Notes under the pieces: generated by a model | Database searches by the model: none | What the model was told of the DNA's origin: nothing | What the model saw: the letters and a program-made list of their open reading frames with translations, nothing else | Shown here: positions 8,182 to 19,069 of the stretch, one piece after another | Numbering within the stretch: the first letter of the stretch is position 1 | How the letters are laid out: every line of letters starts with the position of its first letter | Position numbers and translations under genes: made by a program | Origin: Paenibacillus glucanolyticus NBRC 15330 | GTDB taxonomy: Bacteria; Bacillota; Bacilli; Paenibacillales; Paenibacillaceae | DNA: 64,000 nt | Direction of reading: 5' to 3' | NCBI RefSeq assembly: GCF_004000885.1 | Contig: NZ_BIMC01000008.1 | Location: forward strand, 62,001 to 126,000

Positions 8182-9477
8182 GACATTATTACCATCACTA
8201 ATTTATTCATACTTGCAGTTCTGATTGCATTGACAGCGTTTTTTGTGGCCTCTGAGTTTGCTGTTGTAAAAATTCGTATGTCTCGGATTGATCAATTAAT
8301 TGCTGAAGGGAATAAAAAGGCGGTTGTGGCCAAAAAAGTAGCCGGCGACCTTGATTATTATCTATCGGCCTGCCAGCTCGGGATTACGGTAACGGCTCTC
8401 GGACTTGGAGCCATTGGTAAGCCTGCCGTTGAACGCATCATGTACCCGGTATTTGATCTCTTTAACGTATCGGCCTCAACGGCTTCGATTGCTTCCTACG
8501 CCATTGCCTTCATACTCGTGACATTTCTGCATGTCGTGGTTGGGGAAATGGCACCCAAGACGCTGGCAATCCAATTCTCGGAGAAGATGACCCTGCTGCT
8601 CGCTGCCCCGCTGTATGGGTTCGGGAAAATCATGAAACCATTCATTTGGGCATTGAATGGAGCATCACGAGTATTGCTGCGTTCCTTTGGCGTGAAGCCT
8701 GCTGGACATGAACAGGCTTACTCGGAAGACGAGCTGCGCATTATTATGACGCAAAGCTATCAGGGCGGCGAGATCAATCAGACCAAGCTGGCTTACATGG
8801 AGAACGTATTCTCATTCGATGAGCGTGTGACCAAGGATATCATGGTGCCGAGAACCGCTCTGGTTACCCTCGACAAGGATATGAAATACCCGGATATCGT
8901 CCGTATATTGGATGAACACAACTATACGCGATATCCTGTCATTGAAGAGGGCAGCAAGGACCGGGTGGTCGGCGTTGTCAACGTGAAGAAGATGCTGCCG
9001 CATATCGTGGCTGGACGGGAGCGCAAACTGACGGAATTTGTCCGGGACCTTCCTATCGTGCTTGAAGTTACGCCGATCCATGAAGCGATGTTGAAGATGC
9101 AGCAGGAACGTATGCATATGGCTCTGGTTATCGATGAATACGGCGGCACATCTGGGATATTGACCATGGAAGATATATTGGAAGAGATCGTTGGGGAGAT
9201 TCGTGATGAATTCGATGCCGACGAAGTGGCGGATATCCGGAAGACCGGGGAACGTGAATACCTGATTAATGGACGGGTTCTCCTGGATGAGCTTGAGAAG
9301 CAGTTTGGACTGGTCTTCGAGAATCGTGAAGAGATGGATACGATTGGCGGCTGGATTCAGTATCAGAAAGGCACTACGGTTCAGGACGGCGATGAGATCA
9401 AGCAAGGCGAGCACGTATGGGTTGTATCGGAAACCGATAACTTGCAGATTAAACAAGTCATTCTAAGACAAGCTTGA
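8179..9477 (+). CDS. CNNM/CBS/CorC-HlyC membrane protein (Mg2+/Co2+ efflux family)
   Basis: 432-residue relative of B. subtilis YhdP/MpfA and YugS, a family linked to Mg2+ export and often called hemolysin-like. Domains: N-terminal CNNM (DUF21) membrane domain (~1-195) with three to four helices; a CBS pair (~215-335) holding DIMVPRTALV and DEYGGTSGILTMEDILEEIV; and a C-terminal CorC/HlyC domain (~345-430). TTG 8179 is chosen because the paralogue 80 bp downstream has an in-frame stop just before its equivalent TTG and the two genes align from this codon (LDIITITNLF / LDGIIVLNLF). The frame stays open to TTG 8125, so an N-terminal extension is not excluded by sequence alone. Confidence 0.85.
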   Translation: MDIITITNLFILAVLIALTAFFVASEFAVVKIRMSRIDQLIAEGNKKAVVAKKVAGDLDYYLSACQLGITVTALGLGAIGKPAVERIMYPVFDLFNVSASTASIASYAIAFILVTFLHVVVGEMAPKTLAIQFSEKMTLLLAAPLYGFGKIMKPFIWALNGASRVLLRSFGVKPAGHEQAYSEDELRIIMTQSYQGGEINQTKLAYMENVFSFDERVTKDIMVPRTALVTLDKDMKYPDIVRILDEHNYTRYPVIEEGSKDRVVGVVNVKKMLPHIVAGRERKLTEFVRDLPIVLEVTPIHEAMLKMQQERMHMALVIDEYGGTSGILTMEDILEEIVGEIRDEFDADEVADIRKTGEREYLINGRVLLDELEKQFGLVFENREEMDTIGGWIQYQKGTTVQDGDEIKQGEHVWVVSETDNLQIKQVILRQA

Positions 9478-9530
9478 GATTGCGTGTTAAGGGCTTCTCG
9501 TTGATACATTCAGACCATCATTTTTTTGGA

Positions 9531-9560
9531 GGTGAATCCCTCGACTGAGGGAAATCATTG
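9531..9560 (+). promoter_or_regulatory. Second RBS with spacer hairpin (CNNM gene 2)
   Basis: Sequence and layout repeat those before gene 1: GGAGGTGAAT, CCCTC-GACT-GAGGG (9538-9551), AAATCA, TTG. The stem is identical but all four loop bases differ (GACT against TTAA). Here the spacer contains a TGA in frame with the gene, so translation must begin at TTG 9558. Confidence 0.72.
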
Positions 9561-10625
9561 GACGGAATAATCGTGTTAAACTTATTTTTAGTAGCTGTGT
9601 TTATAGGACTGACAGCGTTCTTTGTCGGAGCCGAATTCGCGATATTGAAGGTACGGATGTCAAGAATCGATCAATTGATTGCAGAGGGTAATAAAAAAGC
9701 AGTCAAGGCCAAGAAGGTAGCACACGAGCTGGATTACTACTTGTCTGCCTGCCAGCTCGGGATAACCATAACGGCGCTCGTACTCGGAGCGCTGGGCGAA
9801 CCGACGGTTGAGCGGATGCTCCATCCTCTGTTTGAGAGATTTGATGTGCCGGCTGCCATTGCAACCGTGCTCTCCTATGTCATTGCTCTTTCGATTATCA
9901 CATTCCTGCACGTTGTCATCGGAGAATTGGCACCGAAAACATTGGCGATCCAATTTGCCGAGAAGATGACGCTGCTGCTGGCATCGCCTCTATACTGGTT
10001 CGGTAAAATCATGTACCCGTTTATCTATGCACTGAACGGAGCTTCGCGTCTTCTTCTTCGTATATTTGGCGTAAAGCCGGCTGGACATGAGACGGTCCAT
10101 TCCGAGGAGGAGTTGAAGTGGATTGTGGATCAGAGCTACGAGAGCGGCGAGATCAACCAAACTGAGCTGGATTACCTGAAGAATATATTCGCTTTTGATG
10201 AGCGCACCTTACAGGAAATCATGATTCCTAGAGAGCGAATCATTACGGTGGAACAGGGCTGGCCACTTGCTAAAATCATTGAGGTTCTGGGTGAGTATGA
10301 TTATACCCGCTATCCGGTTGCCGAAGCAGGGAATGCCGATCGTTTCATCGGGTTTATCAACACCAAAGAGATGCTGACAGGCATTGCGGCTGGAAGGGAC
10401 TGCGCCGTGCATGAATTTATTCATGAGATGCCGCGTCTTTCGGAATCGTCCTCAATCAAAGACGTCCTGATCAAGATGCAGCAATCCCGCGTCCACATGG
10501 CGATTGTAACGAATGAGTCGGGCGCTGCCGCCGGACTCGTGACGATGGAGGATATTCTGGAAGAAATCGTCGGGGATATCCGGGACGAATCGGATCGCAA
10601 TGAGCTGCAAGGCGTACAGGCGTAA
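9558..10625 (+). CDS. Short CNNM/CBS protein lacking the CorC/HlyC domain
   Basis: 355-residue tandem paralogue of the preceding gene, closely similar through the membrane domain and CBS pair but stopping right after the second CBS domain (DILEEIVGDIRDESDRNELQ). The C-terminal CorC/HlyC domain (~90 residues) is absent with no remnant before the terminator. The second CBS motif is also altered: NESGAAAG replaces DEYGGTSG, suggesting weaker or different nucleotide binding. It may act as a partner or regulator in a heterodimer with the long paralogue (inference). Start TTG 9558 is fixed by an upstream in-frame TGA. Confidence 0.85.
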   Translation: MDGIIVLNLFLVAVFIGLTAFFVGAEFAILKVRMSRIDQLIAEGNKKAVKAKKVAHELDYYLSACQLGITITALVLGALGEPTVERMLHPLFERFDVPAAIATVLSYVIALSIITFLHVVIGELAPKTLAIQFAEKMTLLLASPLYWFGKIMYPFIYALNGASRLLLRIFGVKPAGHETVHSEEELKWIVDQSYESGEINQTELDYLKNIFAFDERTLQEIMIPRERIITVEQGWPLAKIIEVLGEYDYTRYPVAEAGNADRFIGFINTKEMLTGIAAGRDCAVHEFIHEMPRLSESSSIKDVLIKMQQSRVHMAIVTNESGAAAGLVTMEDILEEIVGDIRDESDRNELQGVQA

Positions 10626-10667
10626 GTGATATAGGATTCGCACCCGATCAAGAAAAAGTAAATAACC

Positions 10668-10710
10668 ATGCCCTCTTCCCTCCATTTGGGAGGTGAGAGG
10701 GCATTTTTTT
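10668..10710 (+). terminator. Terminator of the CNNM pair
   Basis: ATGCCCTCTTCCCTCC and GGGAGGTGAGAGGGCAT form a long stem, followed by seven T residues. Confidence 0.92.
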
Positions 10711-10818
10711 GTTATATTCTCTATGTTTCTATCGGAATTCTCAGTGTGACCTGCGTTCTGGCCTCTGCGCAATATTCTGGCTGCTCAATGGGTCACGGTT
10801 AACCAGCATTCATATATT

Positions 10819-13956
<3,138 letters not shown>

Positions 13957-14057
13957 CTAGATTATGGTTTCCTTCTACTGCCAGTATAGAGGTTAAACCC
14001 GCCTAAGAGAATAAGACATATTTCACGTTTCTAAGATAAGCGGCCGGGAATTAAGGG

Positions 14058-14086
14058 TTTACATGTAAAAAGGTCTATGAAATAAT
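14058..14086 (+). promoter_or_regulatory. Promoter of the TetR operon
   Basis: TTTACA (14058-14063), exactly 17 bp, then AATAAT (14081-14086). The predicted start site lies inside the adjacent palindrome. Confidence 0.5.
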
Positions 14087-14088
14087 GA

Positions 14089-14110
14089 TTAGTAAATAAT
14101 CATTCACTAA
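14089..14110 (+). promoter_or_regulatory. Probable TetR-family operator
   Basis: A 22-bp imperfect palindrome, TTAGT at the left end and ACTAA at the right, with 18 of 22 positions symmetric. It begins two bases after the -10 box and ends 18 bp before the TetR start codon, the expected place for autorepression. An overlapping perfect repeat, AATGATTA-5-TAATCATT (14084-14104), shares the site. Confidence 0.6.
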
Positions 14111-14128
14111 TTGATTGGAGTGTATTGG

Positions 14129-14722
14129 ATGGTACGACCTCGCGAATTTCAAGACGAGGCCATATTTGATGGCGTCTACAGAGCACTGTGCAAAAAAGGC
14201 TACGGTCAAGTAGCGTTAACGGATATCACGCATGAGATGCATATCTCGCCGGCAGCCTTAATGAAGAGATTCGGCTCGAAGAAGAATATGTTCCTGGCAT
14301 ACAGCGATTATGTCATTGAATTAACCCGGCAATCCTTCCATGAGGCCAGCCTGTCTGATCAACCCAGAATCGATGCACTAAAGGCCGTGTTCAAGCACTC
14401 TACCTCACGTATGAGCCATCCCGTTGAATTGGCTAACCATACTTCCTTCTATCTGGAGAGTACGGCCGATCCCGATCTGCTGGAGAAGACGCAGTACCGG
14501 TTGCGGCTGATCGATGAGTTTACCCGGCAGATGCTGAACCAGGCGATAACAAACAACGAAATCATTCCATGTGATGTCGCTTCGCTCAGCAGGGTATTAC
14601 AGGCTGCCATCAGCGGTGCCATGCTGATCTGGATTAAAGAGTCCAACCGGTCATTGGACGAACTGTTTGATGAGTGCTTTGATGTGATATTTGCCTCGTT
14701 AACAAACAGCGATAAGCCGTAA
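14129..14722 (+). CDS. TetR/AcrR-family transcriptional regulator
   Basis: 197 residues: an N-terminal TetR helix-turn-helix (~10-55; TDITHEMHISPAALMKRFGS) followed by an all-helical ligand domain. ATG 14129 follows TTGGAG at eight bases; the upstream TTG 14111 has no ribosome site. It heads an operon with an alpha/beta hydrolase 25 bp downstream and an acyl-CoA dehydrogenase-like protein. The palindrome over its own promoter predicts autorepression relieved by a ligand, perhaps a substrate of these enzymes (inference). Confidence 0.88.
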   Translation: MVRPREFQDEAIFDGVYRALCKKGYGQVALTDITHEMHISPAALMKRFGSKKNMFLAYSDYVIELTRQSFHEASLSDQPRIDALKAVFKHSTSRMSHPVELANHTSFYLESTADPDLLEKTQYRLRLIDEFTRQMLNQAITNNEIIPCDVASLSRVLQAAISGAMLIWIKESNRSLDELFDECFDVIFASLTNSDKP

Positions 14723-14747
14723 TTTCATGAGTTGAAGGGGGAGCGTC

Positions 14748-15527
14748 ATGCCAGTTTATAACGGAAGTGGAGTCGATTTGTATTATGAAGTACAAGGGGA
14801 AGGGAAGCCGCTTGTGTTTACACACGGGGCCTCCTGGAATCATAAGCAATGGCGGCCGCAGATCGACTATTTCTCGCAAACTCATAGAACCGTCGTGTGG
14901 GATATTCGGGGACATGGTTCGTCTGCCCTGCCCGATGGACAAGTGAATTCGGAGGATTTCAGCCGGGATTTGGCGGATCTGCTGGATCATCTGAACATAG
15001 ATAAAGCTATCCTTTGCGGGTTATCTCTGGGCGGTCATATCTCGTTACAGACTGCAGTTCGCTATCCTGACATGGTTGAAGCGCTGGTACTGATAGGCAC
15101 TCCATTCACGAATGCGTTCAATTGGTTCGAGCGCATGTTTGTGCCGCTGAACCGTTGGTCGAGTTACCTCATGCCGATCTCTTTATCGGGGAAAATCCAG
15201 GGCAAGATGTTATCCAAATATAATAAGGACAATCAGGCCTATATCGAGGAAGCCTTCGGCTCCATAACGCATCGCGATTGGGTTCGGATATGGGATGCGG
15301 TTACCCGAATGGAGAGCAGGCAGGACTTGCACAAGATCCAGTGTCCAACATTGCTTCTTCAGGGCGAAAGCGACACGATGATCCGCAGGCAGCAGGAATA
15401 CATGCTGGAGAGGATTTCGAATGCGCGATTGGAAATCATCCGGAACGCCCACCACGCCACGAATCTGGATAACCCGGATGAAGTGAATGAAGCCATCTCT
15501 TCATTTCTGGCAGGAAACGATATTTAG
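14748..15527 (+). CDS. Alpha/beta-fold hydrolase
   Basis: 259 residues, typical alpha/beta hydrolase length. The HG oxyanion motif is in VFTHGASWNH (~25-32), nucleophile S93 in LCGLSLGGH, acid D209 in GESDTM, and base H236 in NAHHATN. It resembles carboxylesterase or 3-oxoadipate enol-lactonase-like enzymes, but the substrate cannot be read from sequence. ATG 14748 follows GAAGGGGGAG. It is probably cotranscribed with the TetR gene, whose ligand may be related. Confidence 0.85.
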   Translation: MPVYNGSGVDLYYEVQGEGKPLVFTHGASWNHKQWRPQIDYFSQTHRTVVWDIRGHGSSALPDGQVNSEDFSRDLADLLDHLNIDKAILCGLSLGGHISLQTAVRYPDMVEALVLIGTPFTNAFNWFERMFVPLNRWSSYLMPISLSGKIQGKMLSKYNKDNQAYIEEAFGSITHRDWVRIWDAVTRMESRQDLHKIQCPTLLLQGESDTMIRRQQEYMLERISNARLEIIRNAHHATNLDNPDEVNEAISSFLAGNDI

Positions 15528-15612
15528 CCCTTCATTGACACTCCAAAATAGGGTTGCTACAATTTTATGTATATAGCCATCGGAATAATAGGTTAATGAG
15601 GAGGGGACGACC

Positions 15613-16809
15613 TTGAATCGGTTCGGTTATACAGATCCATTCATACGTAATGAACGCGAAGCATGGATTGTTGCTCGGGCCGACCAGCTCGGAGCGAAAT
15701 TCGCGGAAAGAGCACCCAAGCATGATCTGGAGGGATCGTTTCCGTTCGAGAATTTTGAAGACCTGAAGACATCGGGTTATCTGAAGCTGACCGTGCCGGA
15801 ATCCTTCGGCGGAGAAGAAGCCTCCGTATACGAGATGGTGCTTGCCCAGGAAAGGCTTGCCAGAGGAGACGGCTCCACTGCGCTGGCCGTCGGCTGGCAT
15901 ATTGGGCAAATGCTGCAGCTGCGTCTTTCCGGTGCCTGGCCGGCGCCGTTATTTGAGAAGTTGTGCAAGGACGTTGTGGCTGAAGGCGTCGTCATGAATG
16001 AGCTGGCAAGCGAGCCTGCGACGGGAAGCCCCAGCCGGGGCGGAAGGCCGGAGACCACTGCACGGCGGGTGACGGGTGGCTGGAGCATTACGGGACGTAA
16101 AACCTTCAGCACATTAAGTCCGATTTTGAAGCAGTTTGTTGTTACGGCGGGAATGGAGCACAGCGAGAACGTTGGTGCATTTCTGGTTCGCAGCGGGCCC
16201 GGTGTCAAGGTTGAGGAGACCTGGAATACGCTGGGCATGCGCGCGACGGGAAGCCATGATGTGATTCTGGAGGATGTATTTGTGCCGGATGCGGAAGTGA
16301 TCCGTGGACTTGATTATGAGAAACCTGAGGAACCCGTACCTACAGAAGGCGTCCTGCTTCACATACCGGCATGTTATATGGGGATTGCCTATGCCGCGCG
16401 CAATTTTGCTATCGATTTTGCACGACATCATAAACCGAATTCGTTGACAGTCCCCATTGCGGAATTGCCGAATATTAAACGCCAGATCGCTCAAATCGAG
16501 GTGGATCTGCTCACAGCCCGAAGTTATTTGTATCAAACGGCCGACCGCTGGGACAAGGAAGTGGAGAACCGCGCTTCGCTAAAGCCCGAACTCGGTCTCG
16601 CCAAATACATCGTGACCAACGCAGCTGTCCGGATTGTAGATCAGGCTATGCGGATAGTCGGTGGATTAAGTCTATCCCGGAATCTCCCCTTGGAGAGAAT
16701 GTACAGGGATGTTCGGGCAGGGCTTCATAACCCGCCAATGGACGACATGGTGCTGACTAACCTGGCCAATCGGGCCATTCAGGAAGCTGCGGATGAGGGG
16801 GATGAATAA
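15613..16809 (+). CDS. Acyl-CoA dehydrogenase family flavoprotein
   Basis: 398 residues: N-terminal helical domain, central beta domain (ASEPATGSPSRGG; GMRATGSHDVILEDVFVP) and C-terminal helical domain ending in MYRDVRAGLHNPPMDD. The YRDVRAGLHNPP signature is that of the acyl-CoA dehydrogenase/DszC-like subgroup; I do not see the usual catalytic Glu motif of fatty-acid dehydrogenases, so a flavin monooxygenase-like role is possible. The start is TTG 15613 after GAGGAGGGG. It ends the TetR/hydrolase group, 85 bp downstream of the hydrolase, and is followed by a terminator. Confidence 0.8.
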   Translation: MNRFGYTDPFIRNEREAWIVARADQLGAKFAERAPKHDLEGSFPFENFEDLKTSGYLKLTVPESFGGEEASVYEMVLAQERLARGDGSTALAVGWHIGQMLQLRLSGAWPAPLFEKLCKDVVAEGVVMNELASEPATGSPSRGGRPETTARRVTGGWSITGRKTFSTLSPILKQFVVTAGMEHSENVGAFLVRSGPGVKVEETWNTLGMRATGSHDVILEDVFVPDAEVIRGLDYEKPEEPVPTEGVLLHIPACYMGIAYAARNFAIDFARHHKPNSLTVPIAELPNIKRQIAQIEVDLLTARSYLYQTADRWDKEVENRASLKPELGLAKYIVTNAAVRIVDQAMRIVGGLSLSRNLPLERMYRDVRAGLHNPPMDDMVLTNLANRAIQEAADEGDE

Positions 16810-16880
16810 AGGCCCTTCATAATAGGTTAGGCAGTATGGAGTTGCATGCTATATGATCGTGAAGGGAATGGATGAACACG

Positions 16881-16914
16881 AACTGCCGGGAGGCCATCCC
16901 CGGCAGTTTTTTTG
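16881..16914 (+). terminator. Terminator after the acyl-CoA dehydrogenase gene
   Basis: AACTGCCGGG and CCCGGCAGTT form a 10-bp stem, followed by a T-run. Confidence 0.92.
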
Positions 16915-17070
16915 TGCAGGATCAGTTGGTTTTCTACGTTGTCGACCCCGCATTCAGCAAACCTTCAGCTAGGCCTAAGCCTGGCATAATCTTCCCCTAA
17001 GTTTACTTTCAGCTTCCTTCTCTATACTTCAAATGGTAAGACAAACTATAACCCTGAAGGAGAGATTACG

Positions 17071-17838
17071 ATGAATACGATAAGTAAAAAAGTATTAGTG
17101 GGCAGCATGGCGGCAGCGATTGCGCTGGGAGGAGCCGGATATCTGCAGAGCAAGACCTACGCCGCGGCAAGCACGGACACTTCCGCCTCGGTTACTGAAG
17201 AAGGGCAGACAGGCACATCTGATTCCGTAAAGAACTGGGAGGGTAAGCGGATGGATCATAAGGGAGTAGGTCCCCGCGGAGGCAACATCTTGAAAGAAAC
17301 GGCTGAGCTGCTCGGACTGACCGAGGCCGAGATCCGAACGGCGCTTGAAGGCGGCAGTACATTTGCCGAGATTGCCGAAGGTAAAGGGATGACGAAAGCT
17401 GTATTGGTACAGAAGCTCACCGAGCTGGAGACCGCCAAGATTGAGGAACGTCTGAGCGAGGGCAGTATTACGGAAACCGAAGCAGCCGAGTGGAAGGAGG
17501 GGCTAAGCGCCCGTCTGGAGCAAATGGTGGCGAGCAGTGATCCCGGTTTTGGGATGAAAGGTCATGGCAGAGAGGGGCATGGCTTCGGGAAATTCGGTAA
17601 TCCGGAGGAAATAGCCGCTCTGCTCGGTATAACGGAGGACGAGCTTAAGGCAGGCATGGAAGATGGTAAATCGTTGGTCGAGATGGCTGCCACCAAGGGA
17701 ATTACAGAGGAGCAGCTGCTGCAAAAGCTGAAAGATCAAATGACCGAGCCCTTGAAGCAGTGGATTAACGAGAAGCATACGGACGCGGATAAATCGGGAT
17801 CTGCTGCTAAAACTGATACCGAAGATGAAGCGGTATAA
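17071..17838 (+). CDS. Secreted protein with two copies of a helical repeat
   Basis: 255 residues beginning with a Sec signal peptide (KK, then VLVGSMAAAIALGGAG; cleavage likely after TYA or AAA near residue 32). Two related ~38-residue units follow, at ~79-116 (LLGLTEAEIRTALEGG...) and ~183-220 (LLGITEDELKAGMEDG...), separated by a Gly/His-rich loop (GMKGHGREGHGFGKFG). The unit pattern, LG-[LI]-T-E-x-E-[LI], is found in poorly characterised secreted Bacillus proteins. The tail is charged and disordered. No catalytic motif is visible. The His/Gly loop might bind metal (inference). It is monocistronic, with ATG 17071 after GAAGGAGAG. Confidence 0.75.
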   Translation: MNTISKKVLVGSMAAAIALGGAGYLQSKTYAAASTDTSASVTEEGQTGTSDSVKNWEGKRMDHKGVGPRGGNILKETAELLGLTEAEIRTALEGGSTFAEIAEGKGMTKAVLVQKLTELETAKIEERLSEGSITETEAAEWKEGLSARLEQMVASSDPGFGMKGHGREGHGFGKFGNPEEIAALLGITEDELKAGMEDGKSLVEMAATKGITEEQLLQKLKDQMTEPLKQWINEKHTDADKSGSAAKTDTEDEAV

Positions 17839-17944
17839 CGATGTATCATTTGCTTGAAACAGGTGCGGTTACGCTAAGATAATGGATGCTGCCGCGCCGC
17901 CATTCATGATAGAGGTCGCCCGCTATCCTATGGGGCGAGTTTTC

Positions 17945-17973
17945 AGTCCTCCACCTTGTGTGGGGGACTTTTT
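17945..17973 (+). terminator. Terminator after the secreted repeat protein
   Basis: AGTCCTCCAC pairs with GTGGGGGACT (one G-U), 5-nt loop, then T-run. Confidence 0.88.
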
Positions 17974-18005
17974 GGTTTGGTCCTGAATTTTTTTCGAGCA
18001 ATGTG

Positions 18006-18036
18006 TTGACCTTAACGTTACGTGAAGGTGTACAGT
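18006..18036 (+). promoter_or_regulatory. MerR-type promoter with 19-bp spacer and dyad operator
   Basis: TTGACC (18006-18011) and TACAGT (18031-18036) are separated by 19 bp, the overlong spacer that MerR activators correct by twisting DNA. The spacer region carries a near-perfect dyad, ACCTTAACGT-T-ACGTGAAGGT (18010-18030). It directly precedes the TipA-like gene, so autoactivation is expected. Confidence 0.85.
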
Positions 18037-18058
18037 GGTGTTGTCAGGAGGTGAAACC

Positions 18059-18832
18059 ATGGAATACACGGTGCAGAAGCTTGGGAAGTTGGCAGGAATC
18101 AGTACCCGGACGCTTCGGTATTACGATGAGATTGGCATTCTGAAGCCGGCCAGGATCAACTCGTCGGGATATCGGATTTATGGGCAGGAGGAGGTCGATC
18201 AATTGCAGCAGATCCTGTTTTACCGGGAGCTCGGGCTTCATCTGGACGGTATCAAAGAAATTCTGACCTCGCCATCCTTCAACAGATCCCGGGCGCTCCA
18301 GGAACACCATGCACAGCTTCTGGACAAAAGAAAGCAATTGGATATGCTGATTACCAATGTGGAGAACACGATCGCCTTCACGGAAGGGAGAATGACCATG
18401 AGTGACCAAGAGAAATTCGAAGGATTCAAACAGAGGTTGATTGAGGATAATGAGCAGAAATACGGTAAGGAAATTCGCGCGAAGTATGGCGAAGAGACTG
18501 TGAATAAATCGAATGCCAAGCTGAAAAATATGACGCAGGCACAGCATGATGAAGTGACGCGGCTCGCGGAGGATCTGTACGAGACGCTGGCCGAAGCGTT
18601 CAAGCAAGGCGATCCGGCCAGCGATCTGGCGCAGAAGGCAGCCGATCTTCACAAGCGGTGGCTCACTTATTATTGGAACGATTACAGCAAGGAAGCCCAT
18701 GCCGGCCTTGCTCAGATGTATGTCGACGATGAGCGCTTTACGGCCCATTACGATGAGAAGCATCCCGGAACTGCGGAGTTCCTTCGGGATGCGATTCTGA
18801 TCTATACGGGCGCAAAACCTCCGTCCATATAA
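18059..18832 (+). CDS. MerR-family regulator with TipAS drug-binding domain (TipAL-like)
   Basis: 257 residues: N-terminal MerR winged helix (~1-70; KLAGISTRTLRYYDEIG), coiled-coil dimerisation helix (~75-115), and a C-terminal TipAS domain (~140-255; YVDDERFTAHYDEKHPGTAEFL). Relatives such as Streptomyces TipAL and B. subtilis Mta bind thiopeptides or other hydrophobic compounds and activate multidrug genes, including their own. ATG 18059 follows AGGAGGTGA. An internal start giving a free TipAS domain is conceivable, as in Streptomyces: ATGACCATGAGTG near 18393 lies just after the coiled coil and follows GAAGGGAGA. No efflux pump is adjacent; the next gene is an AGCS symporter on its own unit. 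Confidence 0.9.
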   Translation: MEYTVQKLGKLAGISTRTLRYYDEIGILKPARINSSGYRIYGQEEVDQLQQILFYRELGLHLDGIKEILTSPSFNRSRALQEHHAQLLDKRKQLDMLITNVENTIAFTEGRMTMSDQEKFEGFKQRLIEDNEQKYGKEIRAKYGEETVNKSNAKLKNMTQAQHDEVTRLAEDLYETLAEAFKQGDPASDLAQKAADLHKRWLTYYWNDYSKEAHAGLAQMYVDDERFTAHYDEKHPGTAEFLRDAILIYTGAKPPSI

Positions 18833-18866
18833 GGCAAGCTGAAGAGAGTTGCCCTGCTCTGATTGC

Positions 18867-18912
18867 AAGTCCCTCTCACTGTTGTTAACACGCAGTAGAG
18901 AGGGACTTTTCT
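18867..18912 (+). terminator. Terminator after the TipAL-like gene
   Basis: AAGTCCCTCTC and GAGAGGGACTT form a perfect 11-bp stem with a 20-nt loop, followed by T residues. Confidence 0.85.
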
Positions 18913-19069
18913 TATATGGAAGGCCAAGAAGAACCCGCGCTGTTCATCAAGCCCCTGATTTCCACAATTAACCTCTTGTATTTGAGGGGGAAGTAATGGT
19001 TAGATGAAAATTGGACTATTTTTCACAAACCTACACCATGGGTGATGACTTATATAGCGAGGGTAGAAT

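Noticed and set aside
18044-18868. Minus-strand frame opposite the TipA-like gene
   Set aside because: Shadow frame; the plus-strand gene has promoter, ribosome site and domains.
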